A stretch of 64,000 bases of DNA from Flavobacteriia bacterium (GTDB lineage: Bacteria > Bacteroidota > Bacteroidia > Flavobacteriales_D > Crocinitomicaceae): positions 1-64,000 of the forward strand of contig CANFUT010000004.1 of assembly GCA_947450325.1 (NCBI GenBank), read 5' to 3'. Below are positions 1-8,443 of the stretch, piece after piece (the first letter of the stretch is position 1; every line of letters starts with the position of its first letter). The notes under the pieces were generated by a model. The model was not told the DNA's origin and did no database searches. It was given only the letters and a program-made list of their open reading frames with translations. A program made the position numbers and the translations under genes.

Positions 1-148
1 CAAACGCTTCGGCGGAATCATTTAATGCAAAAATAAAAGCTTTCAGAGCTCAATTTAGAGGAGTCAGAAATGTTGGATTCTTTTTATTTAGATTAACCCA
101 AATTTATGCTTGATTTTCTGTGAAGTCCACAGAATTTTGACATGATCC
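1..148 (+). mobile_element. Right end of an ISAon1-like insertion sequence
   Basis: The window opens inside an insertion sequence. It holds the last codons of a transposase (stop at 111-113) and about 35 bases of non-coding end that finish near GACATGATCC at 139-148. The right boundary is inferred: a recombinase-like reading frame begins immediately after it. The left end and target-site duplication lie outside the window, so the exact terminal repeat cannot be confirmed. Confidence 0.6.
3..113 (+). CDS. ISAon1-family transposase, C-terminal fragment
   Basis: Only the last 36 residues are present; the gene starts before the window. The fragment reads NASAESFNAKIKAFRAQFRG followed by a VRNVGFFLFRLTQIYA tail. 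This matches the conserved C-terminus of ISAon1-like DDE transposases common in Bacteroidetes, where the Glu of the SAESFNAKIK stretch belongs to the catalytic region. The protein would cut and rejoin the ends of its own element. Whether the full gene is intact cannot be seen here. The family call rests on this short but characteristic tail. Confidence 0.75.
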   Translation, partial: NASAESFNAKIKAFRAQFRGVRNVGFFLFRLTQIYA

Positions 149-447
149 AAATTGATAGTAGTATCGAACTACTTTCAAACATCGAAAACCTATACTTGCA
201 AAGAGATACAGCAACAAAGCAACGTATAATTGGTTCGATTTTTCCTCGGAAGATGGTATTTGAGAAAAATTCAGTTCGAACCCTCGAAATGAATCGGGTC
301 GTTTCTCTTATACTCAATGCTGATAAGACTTTTGGAGGGGGTAAAAAAGGAAAGCACACCGATTTTGGTGTGCTTTCCTGTGGAGTGGGAACGGAGGGAA
401 TCGAACCCCCGACACAAGGATTTTCAGTCCTTTGCTCTACCGACTGA
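142..447 (+). pseudogene. Serine-recombinase C-terminal remnant cut by the IS
   Basis: The frame directly after the IS end encodes LSNIENLYLQ, KQRIIGSIFPRKMVFE, then an RT-x3-NRVVSLIL segment and a GGGKKGK tail. This looks like the C-terminal end of the large serine recombinases common in Bacteroidetes (typical motif KQ-IIGSIFPEK-F). Only about 60 relevant codons remain; the catalytic N-terminus is missing, so it cannot be active. The frame then runs antisense through the tRNA-Phe terminator and tRNA gene (giving EGIEPPT) to a stop at 445-447, and that last part is probably not real protein. I infer that an element integrated next to tRNA-Phe and was later broken by the IS. Confidence 0.6.
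343..378 (-). terminator. Intrinsic terminator of tRNA-Phe
   Basis: On the minus strand a 12-bp perfect stem (GGAAAGCACACC paired with GGTGTGCTTTCC, 349-360 and 367-378) with a 6-base loop is followed by six T. It sits 7 bases after the 3' end of the tRNA-Phe gene, as expected for its terminator. Confidence 0.9.
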
Positions 448-458
448 GCTACGTTCCC
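386..458 (-). tRNA. tRNA-Phe (GAA)
   Basis: The 73-base gene on the minus strand has acceptor stem GGGAACG, D-arm, anticodon GAA in the loop CTGAAAA, and the T-arm GGTTCGATTCC. Discriminator base is A; CCA is not encoded. It lies between coaX (divergent) and the recombinase remnant, which points to this tRNA as an integration target. Confidence 0.95.
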
Positions 459-538
459 GCCTCAATTGTGGGTGCAAATATAACAACTTTATTTAATATG
501 GAGTTTTAAAAATAGATTTTTTTTCATTTTTTTACTCG

Positions 539-546
539 TATCTTTG
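539..546 (+). promoter_or_regulatory. Bacteroidetes -7 box for coaX
   Basis: TATCTTTG matches the Bacteroidetes -7 consensus TAnnTTTG. It ends 6 bases before the ATG at 553, so the transcript would be leaderless or nearly so. No TTG stands at -33; a T-rich stretch is there instead. The box also rules out the upstream TTG at 544 as the start codon. Confidence 0.65.
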
Positions 547-552
547 CAACCA

Positions 553-1284
553 ATGGTTAAAAATAAAAGGTATTTGGTTGTTGATGCGGGGAATACACGT
601 ATCAAAGTCGCTGTTTACAACAACGATAAATTGGCCGAAATTCACTTATTTAACAGTGATGAACTCACACAATTGAAATCTTTTTTGATTGATAACCGTT
701 TTCACGAAGCCATTTTATCTTCCGTTCGTTCGCAAAAAGAAACAAAGTGGATGCTGCAATTGATGCAGGGAGCAAAGTTGTTTAAAACATTGTCCAGTTA
801 TCCAATTCAATTGAATTACGATACACCTGAAACGTTGGGTGCTGATCGTTTGGCAAATGCAATCGCTGCTTTTTCCAAAGCGAAAGGAAATGCCTTGGTG
901 GTGGACATCGGAACGTGTATCAAATTTGATTTTGTGAGTGAAGATGGCGTTTATCAAGGTGGGTCGATTTCTCCCGGAATCCAAATGCGCTATAAAGCGA
1001 TGAATCAATTTACAGCGGGACTTCCATTGGTAAATAATTTAGACCAACCAAAATTAATTGGAAAATCTACCGTTGATTGTATGCATACTGGCGTGATGCT
1101 CGGAGTAGAAGCTGAAATCAGTGCTTTTATTCAAGATTATCAGTCAAAATATGACGGTTTAACAATTTTTATTACCGGCGGAGATGCTCAGTATTTTGAT
1201 TTCGCATCAAAAAACAACATCTTTGTAGACGAAAATTTGACCTTAACGGGTTTATTCATTACAATTCAAGCACATGCACATTAA
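553..1284 (+). CDS. coaX: Type III pantothenate kinase
   Basis: CoaX phosphorylates pantothenate, the first committed step of coenzyme A synthesis, in the cytoplasm. The 243-residue product has the ASKHA-fold motifs in order: phosphate-1 DAGNTRIK (about residues 11-18), GADR (96-99), DIGTCIKFD (about 118-126), GGSISPGIQMR and TGGDA. Length is normal. ATG 553 is chosen over TTG 544 because a TATCTTTG promoter box overlaps the latter. The stop overlaps the next gene's ATG by 11 bases, suggesting translational coupling. This kinase type is potassium-dependent and insensitive to CoA feedback in known members. Confidence 0.93.
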   Translation: MVKNKRYLVVDAGNTRIKVAVYNNDKLAEIHLFNSDELTQLKSFLIDNRFHEAILSSVRSQKETKWMLQLMQGAKLFKTLSSYPIQLNYDTPETLGADRLANAIAAFSKAKGNALVVDIGTCIKFDFVSEDGVYQGGSISPGIQMRYKAMNQFTAGLPLVNNLDQPKLIGKSTVDCMHTGVMLGVEAEISAFIQDYQSKYDGLTIFITGGDAQYFDFASKNNIFVDENLTLTGLFITIQAHAH

Positions 1285-2629
1285 ACTATTGACGTTTATT
1301 TTTATTGGTTTTTCACTTTTGACTAGCGCTCAAAAGTTTTCAAATTCACCTTTCAGTTCTTACGGAATTGGAGAGTTTGGTGGGTTGGACAATGCGATTT
1401 TTAGTGGAATGGGAAATACTTCAATCTCCAATCTAGATTCTACGATTTTAAATATTACAAATCCATCATCTTATGCATCACTGGCGCATGGACAACCGCT
1501 TTTTTCAACAGGAATTTCCTCTCGTTTTTCTGAATTTAAATCTGGAAATGCAATTGCAAATGCAAAATATATAGGTGTTGAACAATTTGCCATTGCCATC
1601 CCTTTTGGTAAAAAGTTAGGTTTAGCATTTGGTTTGAAACCTTATTCTAGAACAGGTTATGATTTCTACGATTTACAAACTTTGCCTACGCAAGAAGAAA
1701 TGAAATACATCTACAGAGGTTCGGGTGGAACAAACCATGTTTTTGTTGGATTTGCAGCAAATTTATTTGAGTACAAAGGTCATAAGTTAGGAGTTGGTGG
1801 AAATTTCGGTTATATCTTCGGAACAACCTTGAATGAAAAAATTTCTTACATCAATGCCAATTATACATCAACTGATTTAATCGCTGGTGGTGTAGAAAAT
1901 AGAACTTACAAAGTAAAATCTTTTAACGTTGATTTTGGATTGAACTATTCATGGAAAATGAATAAAAACCGAACGTTAATTGTAGCAGCAGTTTTAACAC
2001 CAGCTCAAAAATTAAGTGCCTACAGTTCTCAGTTTTTGGCTTATTCTGCTGATGTTAATAATTCAAACAAGTTTGTCTATCAAGCTCCAGCTACAAATTA
2101 CAAAGGATATATCGGAATGCCTTCCATTTTTGGATTAGGTGCAACTTATGTGATGAGACCCAAAAATATTCAAAAATCAAAGAAGATTTATCAATTGACA
2201 TTGAACGCTGAATTTAAAATGGCTAATTGGTCAAATTATGAAGCAAGGTTTAATGGAGTTTCGTCCACCGAGAAATTTGCAAATACTACTTCGTATGCTG
2301 TTGGTGCACAATTTACGCCTCACAATGATTACAAAGATAAAACGGTAGGTTTCATCAATAGAGTTCGTTACAGAGCGGGAGTTCAATATGGAACTTTACC
2401 AATAGTTTCTCTGAACAAACAGCAAACCAATATGGCGTTTACCGCAGGAATTGGACTTCCATTTGCTACACAAAGATCTTCGTCATCTTTGAATTTTGGG
2501 TTTGTTTTTGGCAAACAAGGTACTGGTGATGCTCAGTCAATAAATGAACGATACATGGGAATTAATTTTGGAGTAACCATTTCTCCGGGAATAAATGATC
2601 GTTGGTTCAGAAAATTCAAAATCGATTAA
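1274..2629 (+). CDS. Outer-membrane beta-barrel protein of unknown function
   Basis: The 451-residue protein starts with a signal peptide ending near TSAQ. It then has the NSPFSSYGIGEFGGLDNA and GMGNTSIS segments common to Bacteroidetes outer-membrane proteins of the OmpP1/FadL-like type. Alternating hydrophobic stretches rich in Gly, Tyr and Phe fit a beta-barrel, and it ends with a barrel-like strand. It overlaps coaX by 11 bases and is followed by lptC. From memory, this coaX-barrel-lptC order recurs in Flavobacteriia. The substrate is unknown; a link to envelope transport is inferred from context only. Confidence 0.7.
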   Translation: MHIKLLTFIFIGFSLLTSAQKFSNSPFSSYGIGEFGGLDNAIFSGMGNTSISNLDSTILNITNPSSYASLAHGQPLFSTGISSRFSEFKSGNAIANAKYIGVEQFAIAIPFGKKLGLAFGLKPYSRTGYDFYDLQTLPTQEEMKYIYRGSGGTNHVFVGFAANLFEYKGHKLGVGGNFGYIFGTTLNEKISYINANYTSTDLIAGGVENRTYKVKSFNVDFGLNYSWKMNKNRTLIVAAVLTPAQKLSAYSSQFLAYSADVNNSNKFVYQAPATNYKGYIGMPSIFGLGATYVMRPKNIQKSKKIYQLTLNAEFKMANWSNYEARFNGVSSTEKFANTTSYAVGAQFTPHNDYKDKTVGFINRVRYRAGVQYGTLPIVSLNKQQTNMAFTAGIGLPFATQRSSSSLNFGFVFGKQGTGDAQSINERYMGINFGVTISPGINDRWFRKFKID

Positions 2630-2652
2630 TTTATTTCATTTTGCAAAGTCAA

Positions 2653-3216
2653 ATGGTTTTTAGTAAAAAGAAAATCTTTCATTTATTCCTTTTGACTTGC
2701 TTTGGCAGTTTGATGACCGCTTGTGTAAACGATTTGGATTCCATCCGAAAAGTTACATTTAAAGCAACAGATCCAGATGAAAGAACGACCAATTTGAAGG
2801 TTTTTTATACTGATAGCGGGTATGCCCGCGTTCAGATTTTTGCAAAATTGGCCGAAACTTATTCTAAACCAGAACCAGTAATCAAATTGAAAGACGGTGT
2901 AAAAATCAATTTCTTTTCTGAAAATGGTGAAATAGTTTCTGTCCTTACAGCGTTATATGGTGAAATTCAGCAAGAGCGAGGAACGATGTTTGTGCGCGAT
3001 TCTGTTCAACTTTATAACTTTAATAAAAAGCAACGATTAGAAACTGAAGAGTTATTTTGGAATCAAAGAGATTCATCTATTTTTTCTGAAAAACCAGTCA
3101 TTGTGCGAACACCTGAAGCGGTACTTTTTGGTCAAGGAATTAGAACCAAACAAGATTTTTCAGCTTACGAATTTTTGCAACCTCGAGGTCAAATGAAAAT
3201 GAAAAACAATTTGTAG
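2653..3216 (+). CDS. lptC: LPS export lipoprotein LptC
   Basis: The 187-residue protein begins with MVFSKKKIFH and a hydrophobic segment ending in the lipobox LMTAC, so Cys24 would be lipidated. The remainder (CVNDLDSIRKVTF, DSGYARVQIFA, FFSENGEIVSVLTA, PVIVRTPEAVLFGQGI) matches Bacteroidetes LptC proteins. These pass lipopolysaccharide from LptBFG to LptA across the periplasm. ATG 2653 is preferred over an upstream TTG (2602) because it places the signal sequence at the N-terminus. Unlike E. coli LptC, which has a membrane anchor, this one is predicted to be a lipoprotein, as is usual in this phylum. Confidence 0.83.
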   Translation: MVFSKKKIFHLFLLTCFGSLMTACVNDLDSIRKVTFKATDPDERTTNLKVFYTDSGYARVQIFAKLAETYSKPEPVIKLKDGVKINFFSENGEIVSVLTALYGEIQQERGTMFVRDSVQLYNFNKKQRLETEELFWNQRDSSIFSEKPVIVRTPEAVLFGQGIRTKQDFSAYEFLQPRGQMKMKNNL

Positions 3217-3278
3217 CTCAAAATTTGAGATAATTGATTGAATCATGCACAAATCAACCACAATTTAAAACTTGTTTT

Positions 3279-3286
3279 TAACTTTG
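3279..3286 (+). promoter_or_regulatory. -7 box upstream of small membrane protein gene
   Basis: TAACTTTG matches TAnnTTTG and lies 19 bases before the ATG at 3306. No TTG is present at the expected -33 distance, so this is a partial promoter match. Confidence 0.5.
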
Positions 3287-3305
3287 CATTCAAAAGAAAA
3301 TAATC

Positions 3306-3539
3306 ATGGGAATTTATAACAAAGTAATGCTTTATTTTTGGCTCGTAATGGCCATTTTTATTTTTGTTGCGGTAACTGTAATGGGCTTAAAGTCAGGCTT
3401 TGAAAGATGGTATCATTTTTACCTTTTTGGAGGAATTTCTTTGTTGATGTTTTTTGTCAGAAAATGGATGTTAAAACGCATGGAAAAGCACATGTTGTTT
3501 TTAGAAGAGCAAAAAAGACAAGCTGAAAATAAAGCTTGA
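3306..3539 (+). CDS. Small two-helix membrane protein, unknown function
   Basis: The 77-residue protein has two predicted membrane helices (about residues 7-27 and 40-55) and a charged C-terminal tail (KRMEKHMLFLEEQKRQAENKA) that should form a short coiled coil in the cytoplasm. It has its own -7 box and about 146 bases of spacer before the next gene. I do not recognise a named family. Good codon structure, a clear ATG and flanking same-strand genes support it as real. Confidence 0.65.
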   Translation: MGIYNKVMLYFWLVMAIFIFVAVTVMGLKSGFERWYHFYLFGGISLLMFFVRKWMLKRMEKHMLFLEEQKRQAENKA

Positions 3540-3685
3540 TTTCCATTTATCACGAAAATAGAACTTTCTTAAGAATCATTTAGCTTTAAACACAATCTTG
3601 AAATAGTTCATTTGCTTTTTTTTATTTTTGATAAACTTTATTGCGGCAATTTTGTTACTTTTTGTTTTCTGAGGATTCTTAACTT

Positions 3686-6181
3686 ATGAAACTACTTAAA
3701 ATCTTTCTTTCATTACTTTTTTTGTTATCACTTTCAAATGGCTTTGCTCAAAGATTGCTTTCTGGAGTCGTAACGGATGAAAAAAAGAATCCAATTCCTT
3801 TCGCAAAAGTATATGTCAAAACGAGTGCTGACTTAAGAACGCAAGCAGACGTCAACGGATATTATGAAATGCGTTTATTTGAAGGAGAATATTTTTTGGT
3901 TTTTTCTGCAACCGGATATGAGGACCGTGAATCTTATGTGGTCATAAATCCAATGGATTCTAAAAGAGACATTCAACTATTTCCGCTTAAAATACAAGAA
4001 TTAGAAGGTTTTGAGGTAACTACCAAAAAGACCAATCCTGGAAGGGAAATCATGTTAAAAGTGGTCGACAAACGTGACAAAATTAATCCTTGGAATGTTC
4101 CACATACCGTTGATGTTTATATCAAGGCAACAGAAAAAATCACCAGAACTGGAAAGGAAAAAGGAAAAAAGAATGAAGTCGAAAACTCCAATGGAAAAGA
4201 AATTGAAGATCCTTTTGAAGCTGAAAAGCGAAAAATAATTGCAGAATCAAACAACATGAACTTGTTGGAAGTTCAAATTCAAAGGAATTTTGCCCCACCA
4301 AGCAAGGTCAAAGAAATTCGAAATGCTTATACCTTGAGAGGAACCGATAAGCAATTGTATTATACAACTACGGTAAAATCTAATTTCAATTTTTTTGAAA
4401 ATTTATTGCATCTCAATGATTTGCATCAATCTCCTGTAAGTTCACCAATTTCTGGTCCTGGAATTTTGTCTTACAAATATCGATTAGAATCTCAACATGA
4501 GGAAAATGGGCAGAAAATCCACAAAATAAAAATCATTCCTCGAAGTACCGCGACAACCACTTTGTCAGGTTACATCTATGTAATTGATTCACTTTGGTTG
4601 ATTCAAAAGCTTGAATTATCGATGGAAAAAGGAAATTTGTTGAAATATGATTATTTTAAAATCGAGCAAACCTTCAGTCATCCTGGGGATTCGATGTGTG
4701 TATTAACGAATCAAGTTTTGACATACGGAACGAAGTTTAAGGATGAAATTTCAGCTTGTAAAACCGAAGCGACTTACAGCAATTACGTTTTTAACCCGCA
4801 ATTTTCAAATAAATTTTTTGGAAATGAAGTTGCGATCACAGCGCAGGAAGCTTACGAAAAAGATACTTCCTTTTGGGCTACCGCTCGCACAACAACGTTG
4901 ACACAAGAAGAACAAGATTTCATCATTTTGAAAGACAGTTTGCGTGATAGATTGAATCGAAAAGAATATTTGGATTCAATAGATGCGGTTTTCAATAAAG
5001 TTACATTTTGGAAAGTGGTATGGTTTGGTGTTGATCACCGAAATCGAGAGAAGCAAACACAGTGGACAATCAACTCTGTGGCAGCTTCTTCTAGACCGGT
5101 TTATATCGCTGGATCTCGGGTTGCTCCAGGTTTTAGTTATTTCAAAAAATGGAAAGACCAACGGGCCATTGACATGTACACAGAATTGTCTTATGGTTTT
5201 AGGAATGAGGACCTCAAAGGTCGAACATGGTGGCGATATCGCTACGATCCCTTTCATTTAGGCACAATCGGTTTTGGCGCATCCCATGATTTTGATGCCA
5301 TCAGGAGTTATGATGCCATTTCTCAAATTTTCAAACGATCCAATTTCATTGAAACTACTTCGATGAAAGTTTTTGCAGAATATGAAATTTTCAATGGCTT
5401 TTATATCAACCCTGAAGTAAGTTTCACCGAAAGAAGAAGTTTAGATACGAATAGATACAAGTTCAATCAAATTTTAGACAATGCGCTGAAAAATGATAAT
5501 CCAACTTCCTTTGCATCTTATCAAGCGGCCTTAGCAGAAATTACAATTAGCTATATTCCAAGACAAAAATACATGCGTGAGCCTTATCGAAAAGTAGTTT
5601 TGGGTTCCCGTTGGCCAACTTTTTATGCCTATTATCAAAAAGGAATTCCTAAAATTTTCGGGAGCGACATTGACCATGATTACTTATTGTTTGGAATCAT
5701 GCAAACTTTTAAAATAGGTACTTTGGGCACTTCTAATTACCATATAAAAACGGGAACATTCATCAACTCCAGGCAATTGAAAGATGCGGATTTGAAATAC
5801 AACCGCAGAAGCGACCCATTTTGGTTTTCAAATCCTTTGTATTCTTTCCAAGGATTGGATACACTTTTACCGACCAAACGCAGGATTTTCGAAGGGCATT
5901 TTATCCATCATGACAATGGAGCGATTTTGAATAAGATTCCATTCATGAAAAAGACTGGTGTAGGCTTGGTTTTTGGCGCAGGAGCATTGTATGTAACAGA
6001 ATACAAATACCAACATTACGAAGTATTGGCAGGATTAGAACGCAATTTCAAGTTTTCAAGACGCCGATTGAGAATTGGAATTTATGGTGTATTGTCAGAT
6101 GGAAATCACATCAAGCCAACGGCAACCTGGAAAATCTCCTTTGCAGTGTTGGATGATAGAAATATGAAGTGGAATTTTTAG
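3686..6181 (+). CDS. DUF5686 protein with carboxypeptidase-regulatory-like domain
   Basis: The 831-residue protein has a signal peptide (cleavage near GFAQ). A CarboxypepD_reg-like beta-sandwich follows at about residues 24-105 (LLSGVVTDEKKNPIPFAKV ... YYEMRLFEGEY), then a long region typical of DUF5686. Its C-terminal half is rich in aromatic beta-strands ending in WNF, consistent with an outer-membrane barrel. Family members are widespread in Bacteroidetes and lack a known function; a role at the outer membrane is inferred from the signal peptide and the barrel-like C-terminus. It stands alone with spacers on both sides. Confidence 0.8.
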   Translation: MKLLKIFLSLLFLLSLSNGFAQRLLSGVVTDEKKNPIPFAKVYVKTSADLRTQADVNGYYEMRLFEGEYFLVFSATGYEDRESYVVINPMDSKRDIQLFPLKIQELEGFEVTTKKTNPGREIMLKVVDKRDKINPWNVPHTVDVYIKATEKITRTGKEKGKKNEVENSNGKEIEDPFEAEKRKIIAESNNMNLLEVQIQRNFAPPSKVKEIRNAYTLRGTDKQLYYTTTVKSNFNFFENLLHLNDLHQSPVSSPISGPGILSYKYRLESQHEENGQKIHKIKIIPRSTATTTLSGYIYVIDSLWLIQKLELSMEKGNLLKYDYFKIEQTFSHPGDSMCVLTNQVLTYGTKFKDEISACKTEATYSNYVFNPQFSNKFFGNEVAITAQEAYEKDTSFWATARTTTLTQEEQDFIILKDSLRDRLNRKEYLDSIDAVFNKVTFWKVVWFGVDHRNREKQTQWTINSVAASSRPVYIAGSRVAPGFSYFKKWKDQRAIDMYTELSYGFRNEDLKGRTWWRYRYDPFHLGTIGFGASHDFDAIRSYDAISQIFKRSNFIETTSMKVFAEYEIFNGFYINPEVSFTERRSLDTNRYKFNQILDNALKNDNPTSFASYQAALAEITISYIPRQKYMREPYRKVVLGSRWPTFYAYYQKGIPKIFGSDIDHDYLLFGIMQTFKIGTLGTSNYHIKTGTFINSRQLKDADLKYNRRSDPFWFSNPLYSFQGLDTLLPTKRRIFEGHFIHHDNGAILNKIPFMKKTGVGLVFGAGALYVTEYKYQHYEVLAGLERNFKFSRRRLRIGIYGVLSDGNHIKPTATWKISFAVLDDRNMKWNF

Positions 6182-6203
6182 GTTTCAGTTTCATTTGAAT
6201 GAT

Positions 6204-6211
6204 TATTTTTG
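6204..6211 (+). promoter_or_regulatory. -7 box for lipoprotein gene
   Basis: TATTTTTG fits TAnnTTTG and is 24 bases upstream of the ATG at 6236. It overlaps the alternative TTG start at 6209, supporting the ATG. No clear -33 TTG. Confidence 0.5.
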
Positions 6212-6235
6212 TTGAACATTCCATTAATCAATCAA

Positions 6236-7171
6236 ATGAAAAAATACTACTTTCTCCCAATATTATTTTTTGCTCTAGTTTTTGCATCTTGTAAAAAGGA
6301 TAAAAATACACCAGCAGTTTATGAACCAAAATTGATTTTCTTATTGGATTTTGATTCTACTCAAGTGAGATTGAATAATCTTGGTCAACCTTCAACAATT
6401 CCTGCAGGACATGCAACTCAAAATCCGAAAATGAACAAAATGAGTGCGCATTACATTGAATTGGCGCAATCTGCATTGACTCAAATTGGAAGCGGTGTTG
6501 TCGTTTACCATGCGCCAGAAACATCAATTGGAGGTGGAATTGCGATAGATTTTAGCAAAGCGGTTTTGGTTGGAAAAGGAGAAAAATTTTTTGAAATCCC
6601 ACTCAAAAATGTCGCTGTTGGCGAATATGAATATTTAAGAGTTTCTATTGGTTATCAAAATTTTGATGTAAAACTGCATGTAGATACAACTGTGAATATT
6701 GCTGGTATTGGAAACGTAAATATTGTAAAAGATTACCCTTCAACCGTTGCAAGTTTCGTTGGATTCAATACTTACATCACTAATTTTTTAATCAAAACGG
6801 ATAATATTGCTGTAAATGCAAATAAAAGTCAAGGTTATTGGGGATTTGAAATGAAAGGATCTTACAGTGGTTATCCAATCAATTACACAGGAACAGGACA
6901 AGCGCCAGCAGGAGCCACAACAGTTGTCAATCCAATTGCTTCAACATCACCCAATCCAACAGGTTCTTGTTTAGTTACTGGACCATTCAATGGTGGAAAA
7001 TTGAAAATAACAGGTGTAGAGACCAAAGATATTGTCGTTAGAGTATCCATGTCAACCAATCAAAGTTTTGAATGGGTCGATAACAATAGCAACGGAAAAT
7101 GGGAACCTTCAAAAGGTGAGGCAGTTGTGGATATGGGATTGCGTGGAATGATTCCTTTTGTTCAATACTAA
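6236..7171 (+). CDS. Hypothetical lipoprotein
   Basis: The 311-residue protein has a short signal sequence ending FASC, so Cys19 should be lipidated; KKDK follows. The mature part is rich in beta-strand-forming sequence and reads like a Bacteroidetes secreted lipoprotein (LIFLLDFDSTQVRLNNLGQP, with GPFNGGKLKITG near the C-terminus). DNNSNGKWEPSKGEAV near the end resembles a calcium-binding loop. I do not recognise a characterised family. Surface or periplasmic location is inferred from the lipobox. ATG 6236 is chosen because it begins the signal peptide. Confidence 0.75.
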   Translation: MKKYYFLPILFFALVFASCKKDKNTPAVYEPKLIFLLDFDSTQVRLNNLGQPSTIPAGHATQNPKMNKMSAHYIELAQSALTQIGSGVVVYHAPETSIGGGIAIDFSKAVLVGKGEKFFEIPLKNVAVGEYEYLRVSIGYQNFDVKLHVDTTVNIAGIGNVNIVKDYPSTVASFVGFNTYITNFLIKTDNIAVNANKSQGYWGFEMKGSYSGYPINYTGTGQAPAGATTVVNPIASTSPNPTGSCLVTGPFNGGKLKITGVETKDIVVRVSMSTNQSFEWVDNNSNGKWEPSKGEAVVDMGLRGMIPFVQY

Positions 7172-7200
7172 ATAACTTTTCGTTTTCTAGAAGCTTTGAT

Positions 7201-7208
7201 TATTTTTG
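7201..7208 (+). promoter_or_regulatory. -7 box for coiled-coil secreted protein gene
   Basis: TATTTTTG, identical to the box of the preceding gene, lies 20 bases before the ATG at 7229. No clear -33 TTG. Confidence 0.45.
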
Positions 7209-7228
7209 ATGTAAAAATTACTTTGAAT

Positions 7229-8443
7229 ATGAAGATTTTTGCTTTAATTTTTAATTTATTTCTAGTTTTTTCATTGTCTGCACAGAAGACAATGGATGTA
7301 AAATTAATCTTGAAATACAGAAATAATCCACTTTGTAATTGGGATGTCACTATCAAACACGGAGATGTGACGATTGCCAAAAGTAAATCCAACGAAAATG
7401 GCGAAGTAACTTTCAATAGTGCAACGATTTATTCATTGAGTATTGATGCATATGGATACAAAGCTTTTCAGGGTGGTGACAAAAAGTGGGATGTCAAAGG
7501 CTACATTCAATTGAACGAACAAGGATTCGCATCTTTTGATTTTGAACCTTTGGTAAAAGAAACTGGAATGCCAGCATCCATGCTAGAGGCTGCTTGGGGA
7601 TTGACTATAAATGATTGTGGTCAAGTTGGAAGTGCACCAAAAAGTGAAGAAAAAAGTATGTCAAATACTCCAACTAAAACTACCGAAGAAAAGCCTGTGA
7701 AAGAGGTTAAAGAGGAAAAATATTCTATGGAAGAAATGCAACAAGACATGAAGGCCGGAATGGATAACATGAAATTGATGCAAGAAAATAAAATTGCTAA
7801 TTTGAACTCCAAAATTGAGAAGAAGACTAAACAAAGAAATGATTTAGACCCACAATCAAAAGAATACAGTGAACTTTCTTATGAAATCAAAGATTTAGAA
7901 TTGGAACGAGAAATTTCTAAAATCAAGTTGGAAAAAGTTAATCTTCAAATTTCAAAAGGCTACAAACCCTTGAATAAATCTGAAAAAGAGCCACTGGAAA
8001 GTAAGGAAGACGCATTTGCTGAGGAACAAAAATCTTTGAAAAAGAAAGAAAAAGAAGGTTATTTCTATGGAACTTCTGAATTGATTGAAACTTCGAAATC
8101 GAAGTCTACTGAAGAACCTAAAAATGAGGAAAAAAGTCAAAAAGAGGAATCAAGTACAGAAAGCAATAAAGAGGATGAGAATTCCGAAGATAACAGTGAA
8201 ATAAGCAGTGAAACAACATTTTATTCCGAATCAGAATTGTCAGAAATGAGTATTTTGGGTTTAAAAAAATACAAATTAGAGTGTAATGCCATCATTGCTA
8301 AATGGAAATTGACATTAAAAACAAAAAATGCCATGCTGACACCAGCCGAAATTGAAAAACTTAAAGCCGATATTATTTTGTTAGAGGGTGAAATTACATT
8401 GATTGAAAATGAACTTCAAAAAAGGGCAGCATCTAAAGAGTAA
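7229..8443 (+). CDS. Secreted protein with long charged coiled-coil region
   Basis: The 404-residue protein has a signal peptide ending LSAQ, then a small beta-rich domain (about residues 20-130; NPLCNWDVTIKHGDVTI) that resembles a carboxypeptidase-regulatory or PEGA-type fold. About 240 residues of Glu/Lys/Ser-rich low-complexity and heptad-like sequence follow. The C-terminal 60 residues (LSEMSILGLKKYKLE ... ENELQKRA) form another predicted coiled coil. No family is recognised. The 3' end overlaps the convergent mtnC gene by 11 bases with no terminator in between. Confidence 0.7.
   Translation: MKIFALIFNLFLVFSLSAQKTMDVKLILKYRNNPLCNWDVTIKHGDVTIAKSKSNENGEVTFNSATIYSLSIDAYGYKAFQGGDKKWDVKGYIQLNEQGFASFDFEPLVKETGMPASMLEAAWGLTINDCGQVGSAPKSEEKSMSNTPTKTTEEKPVKEVKEEKYSMEEMQQDMKAGMDNMKLMQENKIANLNSKIEKKTKQRNDLDPQSKEYSELSYEIKDLELEREISKIKLEKVNLQISKGYKPLNKSEKEPLESKEDAFAEEQKSLKKKEKEGYFYGTSELIETSKSKSTEEPKNEEKSQKEESSTESNKEDENSEDNSEISSETTFYSESELSEMSILGLKKYKLECNAIIAKWKLTLKTKNAMLTPAEIEKLKADIILLEGEITLIENELQKRAASKE

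Noticed and set aside
93-359. 88-codon minus-strand frame over the recombinase remnant
   Set aside because: No recognisable protein; the opposite frame has clear recombinase-like motifs.
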